A stretch of 64,000 nucleotides of DNA from JAUVZF01 sp964539385 (GTDB lineage: Bacteria; Planctomycetota; Phycisphaerae; FEN-1346), in NCBI GenBank assembly GCA_964539385.1, contig CAZIJC010000006.1:1-64000 (forward strand), given 5' to 3'. A program made the translations under genes and the position numbers. The notes below the pieces were generated by a model, which was given only the letters and a program-made list of their open reading frames with translations, had not been told where the DNA came from and did not search any database. Of this stretch, positions 1 through 7,662 are shown piece after piece. Each line of letters starts with the position of its first letter. Positions within the stretch are counted from its first letter, which is position 1.

Positions 1-1
1 G

Positions 2-1393
2 AGCACGCACTTCGCCATCATCGGCAACGGCGCCGCCGGATACCGGGCCGCCAAGGCTATCCGCCGCGCCGACGGCGACGCTCAGGTCAGCGTCTTCACG
101 GAGGAACGCTACCCGTTCTACCTGCGCCGCCAACTCGGCGAGTTCCTCGCCGGAAACCTGGCCCTCTCGGAGGTCATCTTCCAGAGCCGCAACGCCTACC
201 GCCGCGAGAGGGTCGATCTGTTCCTGATGACCGAAATCGCCTCCCTCCAGCCGGGCGACCACGCCGTCCTGTTCGCCTCGGGCCAGCGAGTACGGTACGA
301 CCGGCTCCTCATCGCCACCGGCACACGGGCCGTCCCGTTCGGCATTCCCGGCCTCGACCTGGACGGCGTGACGACCTTCGACACGCTCACGCAGGCCCAG
401 GCGGTCCAGAACACGGTCAAAGACGTGCGTCAGGCGGCCATTCTGGGCGAAGGCATCATCGGCCTGACGCTGGCCGAGAGCCTTACCGGCCGCGGCATCC
501 AGGTGACGCAACTGGTGAGCGGCGAGCGGTTCTGGCCCGAGATGCTCGACGAGCAGGCCGGCACCCGCCTGGAGGGCATCCTCGAACAGGCAGGCGTGAC
601 GCTTCGCCGAAACACCCAGGCCCGCGCGGTGATCGGGGCAGGCGGCAGGGCCATCGGCATCGAGACGACCACCGGCGAGACGTTTCCGGCCGAACTGGTG
701 GCCTGCGGATGCCGACGACGGCCCGCCATCGACTTCGCCAAAGGCTCAGGCATCGAGGTCGGCCGCGGCATCCACGTCGATGAGGCCCTGCGGACCAGCC
801 ACCAGGACGTGTTTGCCGCGGGCGACGCGGCCGAACCGGCCGCCTTCGACGAGTTCGGCCAACAGGACGCCGCCTTCTGCTGGCAGCGGGCCTGGGCCCA
901 GGGCGCCTTGGCTGCGGCCAGCATGCTCGGCACCCGCGCCGAGCACGTCTTTGAGGCCGTCCGCCTCCGCACCATCGTCTTCGGCCAGGACCTGGCCGTC
1001 ATCGGGCGCGGTCACCTGGCGCCGGCAGGCGACATCCAGGCCCTCGAATTCCACGACGAGCCGAACGTCTATCGCCGTCTCGTCTTCCAGGGCGACGTGC
1101 TCGTCGGCGCGATCGTGTTCGGCACCGGCGAAACCGTGCACGAACTCAACCGCCTGGTCGCCGGGAAGGCGACACGCAGCGAAGTCGAAAGCACCCTGGC
1201 ACTGACCGCCGCTGACTCCAAGACCGCCCTGCTGCCGACGACGTTCGCGCGGCACTGCCCGATCTGCGCCGCCGAACTGGTGGTGCATCACGGGACGCGA
1301 CCCGACGCCGTCCTGCGGTGCGGCGTCTGCAACACCGACCTGGTGGTCCGCTGGGACGGCGAGCGCGGCTGGCTCGAGATCCGACGGCCGTGA
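2..1393 (+). CDS. FAD/NAD(P)H-dependent oxidoreductase, 5' truncated
   Basis: The frame is open from base 2, so the start lies outside the window. The 463 visible residues form a flavoprotein of the pyridine nucleotide-disulfide oxidoreductase superfamily, like rubredoxin or nitrite reductase flavin domains. The FAD Rossmann motif IIGNGAAGYRAA is at the very beginning, a second glycine-rich motif ILGEGIIGLTLAE near visible residue 146 fits NAD(P)H binding, and VFAAGDAAEP near residue 269 is the second FAD contact. No CxxxxC disulfide motif is visible. The last 45 residues contain CPIC and CGVC, an apparent zinc-ribbon or rubredoxin-like tail, so electron transfer to a metal centre is possible. 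The electron acceptor cannot be told from the sequence. A REP palindrome separates it from maf. Confidence 0.85.
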   Translation, partial: STHFAIIGNGAAGYRAAKAIRRADGDAQVSVFTEERYPFYLRRQLGEFLAGNLALSEVIFQSRNAYRRERVDLFLMTEIASLQPGDHAVLFASGQRVRYDRLLIATGTRAVPFGIPGLDLDGVTTFDTLTQAQAVQNTVKDVRQAAILGEGIIGLTLAESLTGRGIQVTQLVSGERFWPEMLDEQAGTRLEGILEQAGVTLRRNTQARAVIGAGGRAIGIETTTGETFPAELVACGCRRRPAIDFAKGSGIEVGRGIHVDEALRTSHQDVFAAGDAAEPAAFDEFGQQDAAFCWQRAWAQGALAAASMLGTRAEHVFEAVRLRTIVFGQDLAVIGRGHLAPAGDIQALEFHDEPNVYRRLVFQGDVLVGAIVFGTGETVHELNRLVAGKATRSEVESTLALTAADSKTALLPTTFARHCPICAAELVVHHGTRPDAVLRCGVCNTDLVVRWDGERGWLEIRRP

Positions 1394-1408
1394 GGCCGGC
1401 GCCACCCC

Positions 1409-1434
1409 ACGCGCCGGGCAAGCCCGGCGGCTAA
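1409..1434 (-). repeat. REP palindrome (minus orientation)
   Basis: Lies in the 49-bp gap between the flavoprotein reductase and maf. Read on the minus strand it shows TTAGCCGC, then the stem CGGGCTTGCCCG, then GCGCGT, matching the REP family that surrounds the RAYT gene at 46.8 kb. Confidence 0.8.
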
Positions 1435-1442
1435 ATATCACG

Positions 1443-2054
1443 ATGGCAAGCGAGCAGCCCAATCTCGTGCTGGCGTCGAATTCGCCGCGGCGGCGGGACC
1501 TCCTGCGCCGGGCCGGGTACCGGTTTGACGTCAGGCCGCCTCCCGTCGGCGAGCGAGGCGTGAAGGCGGACCGGCCGCCGGGGCCGTACGTCGAGAGCCT
1601 CGCGTACCTGAAGGCGACGGCTGCCATCGAGGCGCACGGTCTCGCAGACGGCCTGGTCCTCGGCGCCGACACGGCCGTGGAACTGGGCGGGCACCTGCTC
1701 GGCAAGCCGGCCGATGAAGCCGACGCCCGCAGGATCCTCTCCGAACTCAGCGGCAGCCGGCACCGTGTCGTGACGGGCCTGGCGCTGGTCGACCTCGCGG
1801 CCGGGCGGAGATTGTTGGCCCACGACATCACGCGCATCCGCATGGCCGTGATGACGCCGGAGGAGATCGAGGCGTACGTCGCCGGCGGCGAGGCGCTCGG
1901 CAAGGCCGGCGCCTACGCCATCCAGGAAACCGGCGACCGGTACGTCGAAGAGGTGGACGGCAGTTTCACGAACGTCGTGGGCCTGCCGATGGAACTGCTG
2001 GAGCGGATGCTGAAGGCGGCCGGCTATGACCCGAAGGTCTTTCGCGCAGGATAG
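1443..2054 (+). CDS. maf: Maf family nucleotide pyrophosphatase
   Basis: The 203-residue protein has the usual Maf length. It carries the family signature ASNSPRR at residues 11-17 and the conserved acidic and catalytic segments LGADTAVEL (about residue 76) and KAGAYAIQE (about residue 155). Maf proteins hydrolyse the alpha-beta phosphate bond of nucleoside triphosphates, dTTP/UTP or modified nucleotides depending on subfamily, as a house-cleaning function in the cytoplasm. The subfamily is not assigned. The start ATG follows a REP palindrome by a few bases. Its 3' end runs directly into a paired palindromic repeat before the DUF192 gene, suggesting that repeat insertions now separate genes that may once have been closer. 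Confidence 0.92.
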   Translation: MASEQPNLVLASNSPRRRDLLRRAGYRFDVRPPPVGERGVKADRPPGPYVESLAYLKATAAIEAHGLADGLVLGADTAVELGGHLLGKPADEADARRILSELSGSRHRVVTGLALVDLAAGRRLLAHDITRIRMAVMTPEEIEAYVAGGEALGKAGAYAIQETGDRYVEEVDGSFTNVVGLPMELLERMLKAAGYDPKVFRAG

Positions 2055-2055
2055 G

Positions 2056-2125
2056 GCGCGGTGGGTCTCCGTACCCACCGCGCCTCACGCGATCTCAGCG
2101 CGGCGGGTGCGGAGACCCGCCGCGC
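2056..2125. repeat. Paired palindrome element (BIME-like)
   Basis: Two palindromes in tandem: GCGCGGTGGGTCTCC/GTACCCACCGCGC at 2056-2083 and GCGCGGCGGGT/GCGGAGACCCGCCGCGC at 2098-2125. The same pair in the same order and orientation recurs at 23828-23910 upstream of dnaA, and the first half alone recurs at 19250-19277. Here the second palindrome overlaps the likely start codon of the DUF192 lipoprotein. Confidence 0.75.
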
Positions 2126-2592
2126 TCGCCGCGGCGCTGGCGATATCGGTCTTGCTCGGCTGCGACGGCGAGGCGCCCACTCCGCCGCCAAGCCCCGACC
2201 GGCCCCAACGTCTGCCGACGGCGACGATCCGCGTCGGACGCGCCTCGCTGGTCGTCGAGATCGCCGATGCCGATGCCGAGCGGCGCAAAGGGATGATGTT
2301 TCGCGAGCGCCTTGCCGACGACGAGGCCATGCTCTTCGTGTTCGGGCGGGAGGCGAACCTGCAGTTCTGGATGAAGAACACGCCGGTGGACCTCGACCTG
2401 GCGTACATCGCCGCCGACGGCACGATCACGCAGGTCGAACGCATGAAGGCCCACGTTCTCGACCCCGTCTACAGCCGCGAGCCGGTCCGCTTCGCCCTGG
2501 AAGTGCCGGCCGGGTGGTTCGATCGCCACGGCATGGGTGTCGGGACAAACGTCGCCATCCCTGCCAACGTTGGCCTCGCGTCGCCGCCGTGA
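2107..2592 (+). CDS. DUF192 family lipoprotein
   Basis: The protein has the DUF192 core, recognisable by KGMMFRERL and FWMKNTPVDLDLAYI and ending near GVGTNVAIP. Most DUF192 proteins are exported single-domain proteins of unknown biochemical role. I start it at GTG 2107 because that gives a compact lipoprotein signal peptide RRPAALAAALAISVLLGC (lipobox VLLGC), about 161 residues in all. An in-frame ATG at 2026 would add 27 residues made mostly of repeat sequence and would overlap maf by 29 bases. The start therefore lies inside a palindromic repeat element, and no clear Shine-Dalgarno is visible. A poly-A/poly-T palindrome follows the stop by 4 bases. Confidence 0.82.
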   Translation: MRRPAALAAALAISVLLGCDGEAPTPPPSPDRPQRLPTATIRVGRASLVVEIADADAERRKGMMFRERLADDEAMLFVFGREANLQFWMKNTPVDLDLAYIAADGTITQVERMKAHVLDPVYSREPVRFALEVPAGWFDRHGMGVGTNVAIPANVGLASPP

Positions 2593-2596
2593 ACGC

Positions 2597-2621
2597 AAAA
2601 AAGGTACCAGGTACCTTTTTT
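2597..2621. terminator. AAAAAAGGTACC palindrome, likely bidirectional terminator
   Basis: A perfect 25-base palindrome: six A, GGTACC, A, GGTACC, six T. It begins 4 bases after the DUF192 stop. A GC-containing stem flanked by a T run on either strand fits an intrinsic terminator, and two related copies lie at 10396 and 10447 between convergent genes. Confidence 0.65.
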
Positions 2622-2728
2622 CTGTCGGCCGCGGCTTACCGCGCCGCTGGTGAACAGGCGCTTGCAGCCGAGACCCAACGCCCTACAATAGCCATAAACA
2701 CGTGGACCGCACTCACGGAGGAACCGTC

Positions 2729-3088
2729 ATGGCAGAAGGCGAAACGAACACGGGCGGGCAGGGCCGGCCACCAAAGCAGCCCTACGGTCCCGGTCTGCTG
2801 ATGGTCTTCGGCCTGGCCCTGCTAGGCATGGCCTTATGGTGCACCTACGACTTGTTCATCGCGCAGAAAGGGGAGGGGGACGCCACGTTTCAGGCTTTCA
2901 ACTATGGCGGCATGATTGCCGGTGGGGTGGCGGGCGCCTACTGCCTCATCCTTGCCGCCATCCGGTCGAAGAAGGGCATGCCCGATGCGGCCGCTCCTGC
3001 CGAGCCGCCGTCCGACTCGGGCGCCGCTGAAGCCAGGCCCCCGGCCGCCGCCGACGCAGCGCCCGGGCCGGGGGAATCGGACGAATAG
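2729..3088 (+). CDS. Small two-TM membrane protein of unknown function
   Basis: A 119-residue protein that I do not recognise. It has a short hydrophilic N-terminus, two hydrophobic segments (GPGLLMVFGLALLGMALW, residues 25-42, and GGMIAGGVAGAYCLILAAI, residues 65-83), and a C-terminal tail of about 35 residues rich in Ala, Pro, Glu and Asp. I chose ATG 2729 over the in-frame upstream codon at 2702 because GGAGGA ends 5 bases before it. The next gene (squalene-cyclase fold) lies 127 bp downstream on the same strand and also begins with a membrane anchor, but shared function is only a guess. Confidence 0.75.
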   Translation: MAEGETNTGGQGRPPKQPYGPGLLMVFGLALLGMALWCTYDLFIAQKGEGDATFQAFNYGGMIAGGVAGAYCLILAAIRSKKGMPDAAAPAEPPSDSGAAEARPPAAADAAPGPGESDE

Positions 3089-3215
3089 GCCCGCCGCAGC
3101 ATCCCGACGCCGCAGGTGTTGAGCGCCGCCGGAGGCTCTCTCGCCGCAAAGAAGCGCTCGCTCGTATAATGCATTAGTCGGCGCGTGAGGCGTCGAACCT
3201 GTTGGAGACCGGCCG

Positions 3216-4484
3216 ATGAGCAGCGGTGCGAAAATCGCCATCATCATCGCCATCGTCGTGGCCGCCGGGATGCTGATCGTCGGCGGCCTGGTGGCGGCAG
3301 GCCTGGGCCTCGTCTGGTTCCGCGCCGGGGTGCGCGACGAGACCGCGCGGCAGGACGTCGTCATGGCCCGCGAGAAGGCGCTCCTCGAAGAGGTCCAGTC
3401 CCAGGCGGCACGCGCTGCTTTGGAGAGGCCCGACGAGGGCGCCGCTGCCGCGAAGGCCGACGCCAGGCCCCTGGCCGCGCGCCGCCAGCAAGCCATCGCG
3501 CGCGGCGTGGCGTATCTGGTGAAGGAGCAGGCGCAGGACGGCTCCTGGGGAGAGGGAAACGTCGGCATCACCGCCCTGTGCGCCGACGCGCTGCTGTGGT
3601 GCGGGAAGACGGCCAAGGATGAGCCCGTCCGCCGGGCGATCCGGCACCTCTTGAAGTACCAGCAGCAAGACGGCGGCATCTACGACGTGGGCCTGAGGAC
3701 CTACACCACCAGCATCGCCTTGATGGTGCTGGTGAAGGCCGACGCCAACGCCTACGCCGACGCCATCGAGAAGGCCAAGGCCTACCTCATCAAGCACCAG
3801 TGGGACGAGGCCGAAAGCATCGACAAGGGCAACCCCTGGTACGGCGGGCACGGGTACGGCAAGCACGAGCGGCCGGACCTGTCGAACACGCAGTATTTCG
3901 TGGATGCGATGCACGAGGCGGGCGTGCCGAAAGACCATCCGCTGTGGAAGAAGGTCGTGGTCTTCGTCAGCCGCTCGCAGGACCGCACCGAGTCGAACGA
4001 CCAGGTGTTCGTCGGGACCGAGAGCGGCGGCATGATCTACTCGCCGAACGCCGGCGGGGAATCCAAGGCCGGCACGGTCGATCTGCCCAACGGCAAGAAA
4101 GGCCTCAAGGCCTACGGCTCGATGACCTACGCGGGCTTTAAGAGTTTCATGTACGCGAACCTGGCGCGCGACGACCCGCGCGTTCAGGCCGCCATCGATT
4201 GGATCCGCCGGCACTGGACGTTCGAGGAGAACCCGGACCTCGGCCAGCAGGGCCTGTTCTACTACTACGAGACCGCCGCCAAGGCCCTGAAGGCCTGGGG
4301 CGAGGACACCATCGTCGATGCCCGACGCCGCAACCACGACTGGCGGGCGGAACTCTCGGAGGCCCTCCTTCGCCGCCAACAGCGCGAAGGCTTCTGGACC
4401 AATGAGGCCGACCGTTGGTTCGAAGGGTTCCCGCCCGTGCCGACCAGTTACGCCCTGATCGCCCTGGCCCACTGCCGGACGTGA
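3216..4484 (+). CDS. Membrane-anchored prenyltransferase/squalene oxidase-repeat protein
   Basis: A 422-residue protein with one N-terminal transmembrane segment (IAIIIAIVVAAGMLIVGGLV, residues 7-26), a linker of about 60 residues, then an alpha/alpha-barrel of the terpenoid-cyclase/prenyltransferase type. The repeats are marked by QDGSWGEG, QQDGGIY, LKAYGSMTYAG and WTNEADRWFEGFP. Such proteins are abundant in Planctomycetota and usually lack the catalytic motifs of true cyclases; I see no DxDD acid motif. A peptide- or glycan-binding or protease-like role is possible but unproven. A second, larger member lies at 37940. The stop is followed within 35 bp by the assembly gap and a tandem repeat. 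Confidence 0.8.
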   Translation: MSSGAKIAIIIAIVVAAGMLIVGGLVAAGLGLVWFRAGVRDETARQDVVMAREKALLEEVQSQAARAALERPDEGAAAAKADARPLAARRQQAIARGVAYLVKEQAQDGSWGEGNVGITALCADALLWCGKTAKDEPVRRAIRHLLKYQQQDGGIYDVGLRTYTTSIALMVLVKADANAYADAIEKAKAYLIKHQWDEAESIDKGNPWYGGHGYGKHERPDLSNTQYFVDAMHEAGVPKDHPLWKKVVVFVSRSQDRTESNDQVFVGTESGGMIYSPNAGGESKAGTVDLPNGKKGLKAYGSMTYAGFKSFMYANLARDDPRVQAAIDWIRRHWTFEENPDLGQQGLFYYYETAAKALKAWGEDTIVDARRRNHDWRAELSEALLRRQQREGFWTNEADRWFEGFPPVPTSYALIALAHCRT

Positions 4485-4518
4485 ACCAGCCCGGCGCGCT
4501 GGCGCCGGGCGCGTTCGA

Positions 4519-4618
4519 NNNNNNNNNNNNNNNNNNNNNNNNNNNNNNNNNNNNNNNNNNNNNNNNNNNNNNNNNNNNNNNNNNNNNNNNNNNNNNNNNN
4601 NNNNNNNNNNNNNNNNNN
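4519..4618. other. Assembly gap (100 N)
   Basis: Exactly 100 undetermined bases, the conventional length for a scaffold gap of unknown size. Both edges end in the same motif, GCGTTCGA on the left and CGGGAGCGTTCGAGC units on the right, so the missing sequence is probably more of the tandem repeat. True distance is unknown. Confidence 0.98.
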
Positions 4619-4690
4619 GCCGGGAGCGTTCGAGCCGGGAGCGTTCGAGCCGGGAGCGTTCGAGCCGGGAGCGTTCGAGCCGGGAGCGGG
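4619..4690. repeat. 15-bp tandem repeat CGGGAGCGTTCGAGC
   Basis: Four full head-to-tail copies of a 15-bp unit plus partial ends, directly right of the N gap. The array ends in CGGGAGCGGGAGCTCCCG, an imperfect palindrome. The left flank of the gap carries GGGCGCGTTCGA, a diverged unit, so the array extends through the gap. It is not in a convincing gene. Confidence 0.9.
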
Positions 4691-4743
4691 AGCTCCCGGT
4701 GGCGTTCATTCGCGGCGGCACGTGCCGTCGCGGATGCGAATGC

Positions 4744-4763
4744 CCGGCCGCTCCCGCGGCCGG
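4744..4763. repeat. Palindrome CCGGCCGCTCCCGCGGCCGG
   Basis: A 20-base hairpin-forming sequence just upstream of the YdjY gene. A second copy at 14319-14338 differs at two positions that pair with each other (C:G becomes T:A), keeping the stem intact, and both are followed by CTCG. Confidence 0.6.
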
Positions 4764-4805
4764 CTCGGGCGCCGCGAGACACGCGCAACACGTACGGAGA
4801 GCACC

Positions 4806-5966
4806 ATGCATCGACTCATCTGTAAGGCCATTGCCCTCGCGCTGCTCGTGGTTCCCGCGGCGGCCGCGAGGCCCGGCGCCAAGGACGTGATCATCAAGAC
4901 GCTGCCGGGCATCGTGGTCGACACGAAGGCGCGCGAGGTCCGCCTCCAGGGGACGGTGTGCCTTCAGGAGGGCGCCCTGGAACTGTTCGTGTGCAGCGAG
5001 GGCACCCGCGAACACGAGAGCGTCATCGTGGTCAAGGCGAAGCCGTCGCACGTGACGTTCGCGCTGGCGCTGCTGGGGCTTCGTCCCGGCAAGCCGGGGT
5101 TCGTGACCGAGGGCGGGGCGTTCAGCCCGCCCGCGGGCGAGGTTGTCACGATCACCGCCCGCTTCACGCCCGAGGGAGGCAAGCAGAAAGAGGTCCCCGC
5201 GTGGAAACTGCTTCGCCTCGCGGGAATGGAAGAAGGGCTCGACCGGTCGTTCGACTGGGTCGCCATCGGCCGCCCCGAAGCCGACGCCATGAAGGCCGCC
5301 GACCGCGAGGGCACGGTCGTGTGCATCGCCAACTTCCTGGAGGCCGTCATCGACGTGCCGTTCGAGTCCACCAGCGTCAACAGCAACCTCGCCTACGAGG
5401 CGAATCCCCGCGTGGTTCCGAAGGTCGGCACGCCCGTCGAACTCATCATCCGCCCCACCGGCAGCCGCATCGAACCCAGGAAGGTCCAGGCGGAGGTCGT
5501 CCTGAAGAAGGGGGCGCCGCCGCTGCTCGACGGCCGGTCGGTGACCCTCGAGGAACTCAAGAACGCCGTCAACGCCATGCCGGCCGTCATCCGCACGACC
5601 GTCCTGCGTGCCGACCCCGACGAGCGGTTCGGCCGCGTCATGCAGGTCAACGACATCCTTCGCGACGCCCTGATGCAGGTGCGCCTGGTGGTCTTGAAGC
5701 CAGAGGCGCCCCCGCCCGGCCAGACGGGGCCGCCGCTGGAGATCGTCGTCACGGCCGACGAGAAGGTCCGCCTGGGCGAGACGTCGCTCGCGCCCAAGGC
5801 GTTCTGCGCCAAAGTCAAGGACCTGCTGAAGGGGGCCGAGCGAGTCCGCCTGAAGGCCGACGCGAAGGCGTCGATGAAAACCATCGCCGAGGTCATGGCC
5901 GCCGTCCGCGACTCCGGCGCCGCCGTCTCGCTGACCACGAACGCGCCGGGCAAGCCCGGCGGCTAA
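4806..5966 (+). CDS. Exported YdjY-domain protein with two ExbD/TolR-like domains
   Basis: A 386-residue protein beginning with a signal peptide (MHRLICKAIALALLVVPAAAA). Residues about 25-230 match the YdjY domain, an exported domain of unknown function common in Planctomycetota: GIVVDTKAREVRLQG near the start and GLRPGKPGF later. The remainder resembles two tandem copies of the periplasmic ExbD/TolR fold: LLDGRSVTLEELKNAV with TTVLRADPDERFGRV, then LEIVVTADEKVRLGE with RVRLKADAKASMKTIAEVM. There is no ExbD-type N-terminal anchor besides the signal peptide. The C-terminus NAPGKPGG and the TAA stop are encoded by a REP palindrome, so the original end may have been different. ATG 4806 is preferred over 4722 because it opens the signal peptide. 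Confidence 0.72.
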   Translation: MHRLICKAIALALLVVPAAAARPGAKDVIIKTLPGIVVDTKAREVRLQGTVCLQEGALELFVCSEGTREHESVIVVKAKPSHVTFALALLGLRPGKPGFVTEGGAFSPPAGEVVTITARFTPEGGKQKEVPAWKLLRLAGMEEGLDRSFDWVAIGRPEADAMKAADREGTVVCIANFLEAVIDVPFESTSVNSNLAYEANPRVVPKVGTPVELIIRPTGSRIEPRKVQAEVVLKKGAPPLLDGRSVTLEELKNAVNAMPAVIRTTVLRADPDERFGRVMQVNDILRDALMQVRLVVLKPEAPPPGQTGPPLEIVVTADEKVRLGETSLAPKAFCAKVKDLLKGAERVRLKADAKASMKTIAEVMAAVRDSGAAVSLTTNAPGKPGG

Positions 5967-5985
5967 CACGGCCTCACGCACGTTC
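5942..5985 (-). repeat. REP palindrome overlapping gene end, copy 1 of a direct repeat
   Basis: Minus-orientation REP (stem CCGGGCAAGCCCGG, then CGGCTAAC) followed by ACGGCCTCACGCACGTT. The last eight codons and stop of the YdjY gene are inside it. A 44-base unit with one mismatch repeats at 6001-6044. Confidence 0.85.
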
Positions 5986-6000
5986 AGGGCACACCAAGAA

Positions 6001-6044
6001 CGCGCCGCGCAAGCCCGGCGGCTAACACGGCCTCACGCACGTTG
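6001..6044 (-). repeat. REP palindrome, copy 2 of a direct repeat
   Basis: Second 44-base unit, 59 bp after the first, between the YdjY gene and the convergent phosphorylase gene. One base in the stem differs (GCGCAAGC rather than GGGCAAGC), which breaks one pair. Confidence 0.85.
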
Positions 6045-6054
6045 TTCGCCGAGG

Positions 6055-6948
6055 TTACTCGGCGCTGCGTGCAATCCACGTCCGGAAGTCCTCGCCGATG
6101 TCGCCACGATCCGTGTATCGCTGCATCGCGGTGCGACAATGGCAGGAGCGGTCGGGGCTGATGCGCGCGAGCGCCGCCGCGATGATCTCGGGCAGCCGTT
6201 CGGCGGCCCGGTCGCCCTCGGCCAACTCTTCCTCGGTGGCCAGTCCCTCGAACAGCACGGCCGGCCGATACGGGCGCGGCTTGACACCCTCGGCCGCATT
6301 GACGACCCAGGCGAGCGGCGCGTAACACATCGCCAGTTCGCGCGCCAGGGCAAACTCCGGCGCGACCGTCATCCCGACCACCGTGCCGCCCTGGGAGGCA
6401 AAGAGGCGAATCTCGGCGGGCGTCTCGAGCCGCGGGCCGTCGGTGCAGACGTAGACGCCTCTTGCGACGTGCGGCGCGCCGGCCGCCTCGAGCGCCCCTG
6501 CCAAGGCCTGCCGAAGCGCCGGGCAAAACGGCTCGCTGTGCCGCAGGATGCCCAGGCCGGTTCCTTCGAAGAACGTTTTCGCGCGGCCGGTGGTCTTGTC
6601 GAGAATGTCGTGGGGCACGACGAACGTCCCGACCGCCAGGTCCGGATCCATGCCGCCGCAGGCGCAGGTCGCGAGGACCAGGTCGGCGCCCAAGTCCTTG
6701 AGCGCCCAGAGGTTGGCCCGGTAGTTGACGCTCCAGGCCCCGGTCTGGTAGCCCTTCTCGCCGTGGCGGGTCAGCAAGAGGACCTCCCGCCCGCCGGGAA
6801 GGACCGCCCGAAACACCGGGCGCGACGGGCCGAAGGGGGTGTCGCGCTGCTGGCCGCCGGAGAGCCGCAACGCCGCCTCGTCTCGCAGAACGTGCCAGAG
6901 GCCGCTGCCGAGAATGACGGCCGCCGGCGCCGGGGCCGGGGCCGTCAC
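6055..6948 (-). CDS. Purine nucleoside phosphorylase / MTA phosphorylase family
   Basis: A 297-residue member of the PNP/MTAP trimeric phosphorylase family, which splits a purine nucleoside with phosphate into base and ribose-1-phosphate. Visible family motifs are VILGSGLW (phosphate loop, residues 11-18), GPRLETPAEIR (about residue 170), MTVAPEFALARE and WVVNAAEG. The Asn in VVNAAEG appears to occupy the base-recognition position that is Asn in 6-oxopurine PNPs and Asp in MTA phosphorylases, so hypoxanthine/guanine substrates may be favoured; this depends on an alignment I made by eye. GTG 6948 overlaps the HD-gene stop (GTGA). It is the last gene of the mqnA-mqnC-HD operon, suggesting a role in cleaving futalosine. 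Confidence 0.8.
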   Translation of the reverse strand: MTAPAPAPAAVILGSGLWHVLRDEAALRLSGGQQRDTPFGPSRPVFRAVLPGGREVLLLTRHGEKGYQTGAWSVNYRANLWALKDLGADLVLATCACGGMDPDLAVGTFVVPHDILDKTTGRAKTFFEGTGLGILRHSEPFCPALRQALAGALEAAGAPHVARGVYVCTDGPRLETPAEIRLFASQGGTVVGMTVAPEFALARELAMCYAPLAWVVNAAEGVKPRPYRPAVLFEGLATEEELAEGDRAAERLPEIIAAALARISPDRSCHCRTAMQRYTDRGDIGEDFRTWIARSAE

Positions 6949-7628
6949 GAGTCTTCCTCCGCGCCGGCAAAGTCGGAGGCGTCGAACTCGGCCTCCAGTT
7001 GCTGCATGAAGGCACGTGCGACACCCAGGCGGCTCTCGGCGAGGCGTCGGGCCGTCTCCAGGTTGAAGGCGTCGCGGACGCGTGCCTCCCAGTAGCCGTA
7101 CTGCTCGCGCCGCCGCCAGGCCCGGACGGTGTCTTCGACGGCGCGGCCTTCAAGGATGTACCGTCTGAGGTCGCGCCAGACGCCCAGTGTGCCGATGTCG
7201 TCGAGGCTGTCGGCGTCCGAGAGTATCTTCGCCTCAGCCAGGTCGCTGCCGGCGTCGTGGGCGCGGCGGATGATCTCCTGGATCAGGTCCAACTGGCGAG
7301 GCGACACCTTGCCGCCGAGCCGGTCGCCGGCCAGTTCGGCGCTATACTCCTTAACGTCCTCGGCACTCATGGTGGCGGCGGCATAGACGGTGGACGTCCG
7401 CCGCTCCTCGTCCAGCCGCACGGTGGCCGCCTGGTGGAACAGCGCCGCCACCTGAAGCGCAAAACGGTCGATCCGCCACGAGCGGACCTCCGCGCAGGTC
7501 GAAAGGCGGTCGGCTACGCGCATGACCCGCAGGGCGTGGTCGAACAGGAAGGCGTCCTCCCGCCCCAGTGGCGACCGGCCGATGAGCACCACGCGGGCCG
7601 TCTCGACGATGGGTTCGATCTCGGGCAC
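6945..7628 (-). CDS. HD-domain-like protein with incomplete metal site
   Basis: A 227-residue protein with the helical pattern of HD phosphohydrolases: FDHALRVMRVADRL (residues 29-42), ALFHQAA (about residue 62) where a classical HD pair would stand, IIRRAHDAG and KILSDADSLDDIG (about residue 135). The central His-Asp is His-Gln here, so metal binding and catalysis may be altered. Function is unknown. It starts at GTG 7628, 34 bp after the mqnC stop, and overlaps the phosphorylase start by 4 bases, so it belongs to the menaquinone operon by position. Confidence 0.65.
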   Translation of the reverse strand: MPEIEPIVETARVVLIGRSPLGREDAFLFDHALRVMRVADRLSTCAEVRSWRIDRFALQVAALFHQAATVRLDEERRTSTVYAAATMSAEDVKEYSAELAGDRLGGKVSPRQLDLIQEIIRRAHDAGSDLAEAKILSDADSLDDIGTLGVWRDLRRYILEGRAVEDTVRAWRRREQYGYWEARVRDAFNLETARRLAESRLGVARAFMQQLEAEFDASDFAGAEEDS

Positions 7629-7662
7629 CGCTCGCCCTCGTTTTCCCTCACCCTCTTATCGG

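Noticed and set aside
4619..4690. Possible CRISPR array
   Set aside because: The 15-bp units are directly head-to-tail with no spacers, and no cas genes are near.
3174..5981. A 935-codon minus-strand frame crossing the N gap
   Set aside because: It passes through undetermined bases and lies opposite two well-supported genes; its sequence is typical Arg/Gly/Ala antisense translation.
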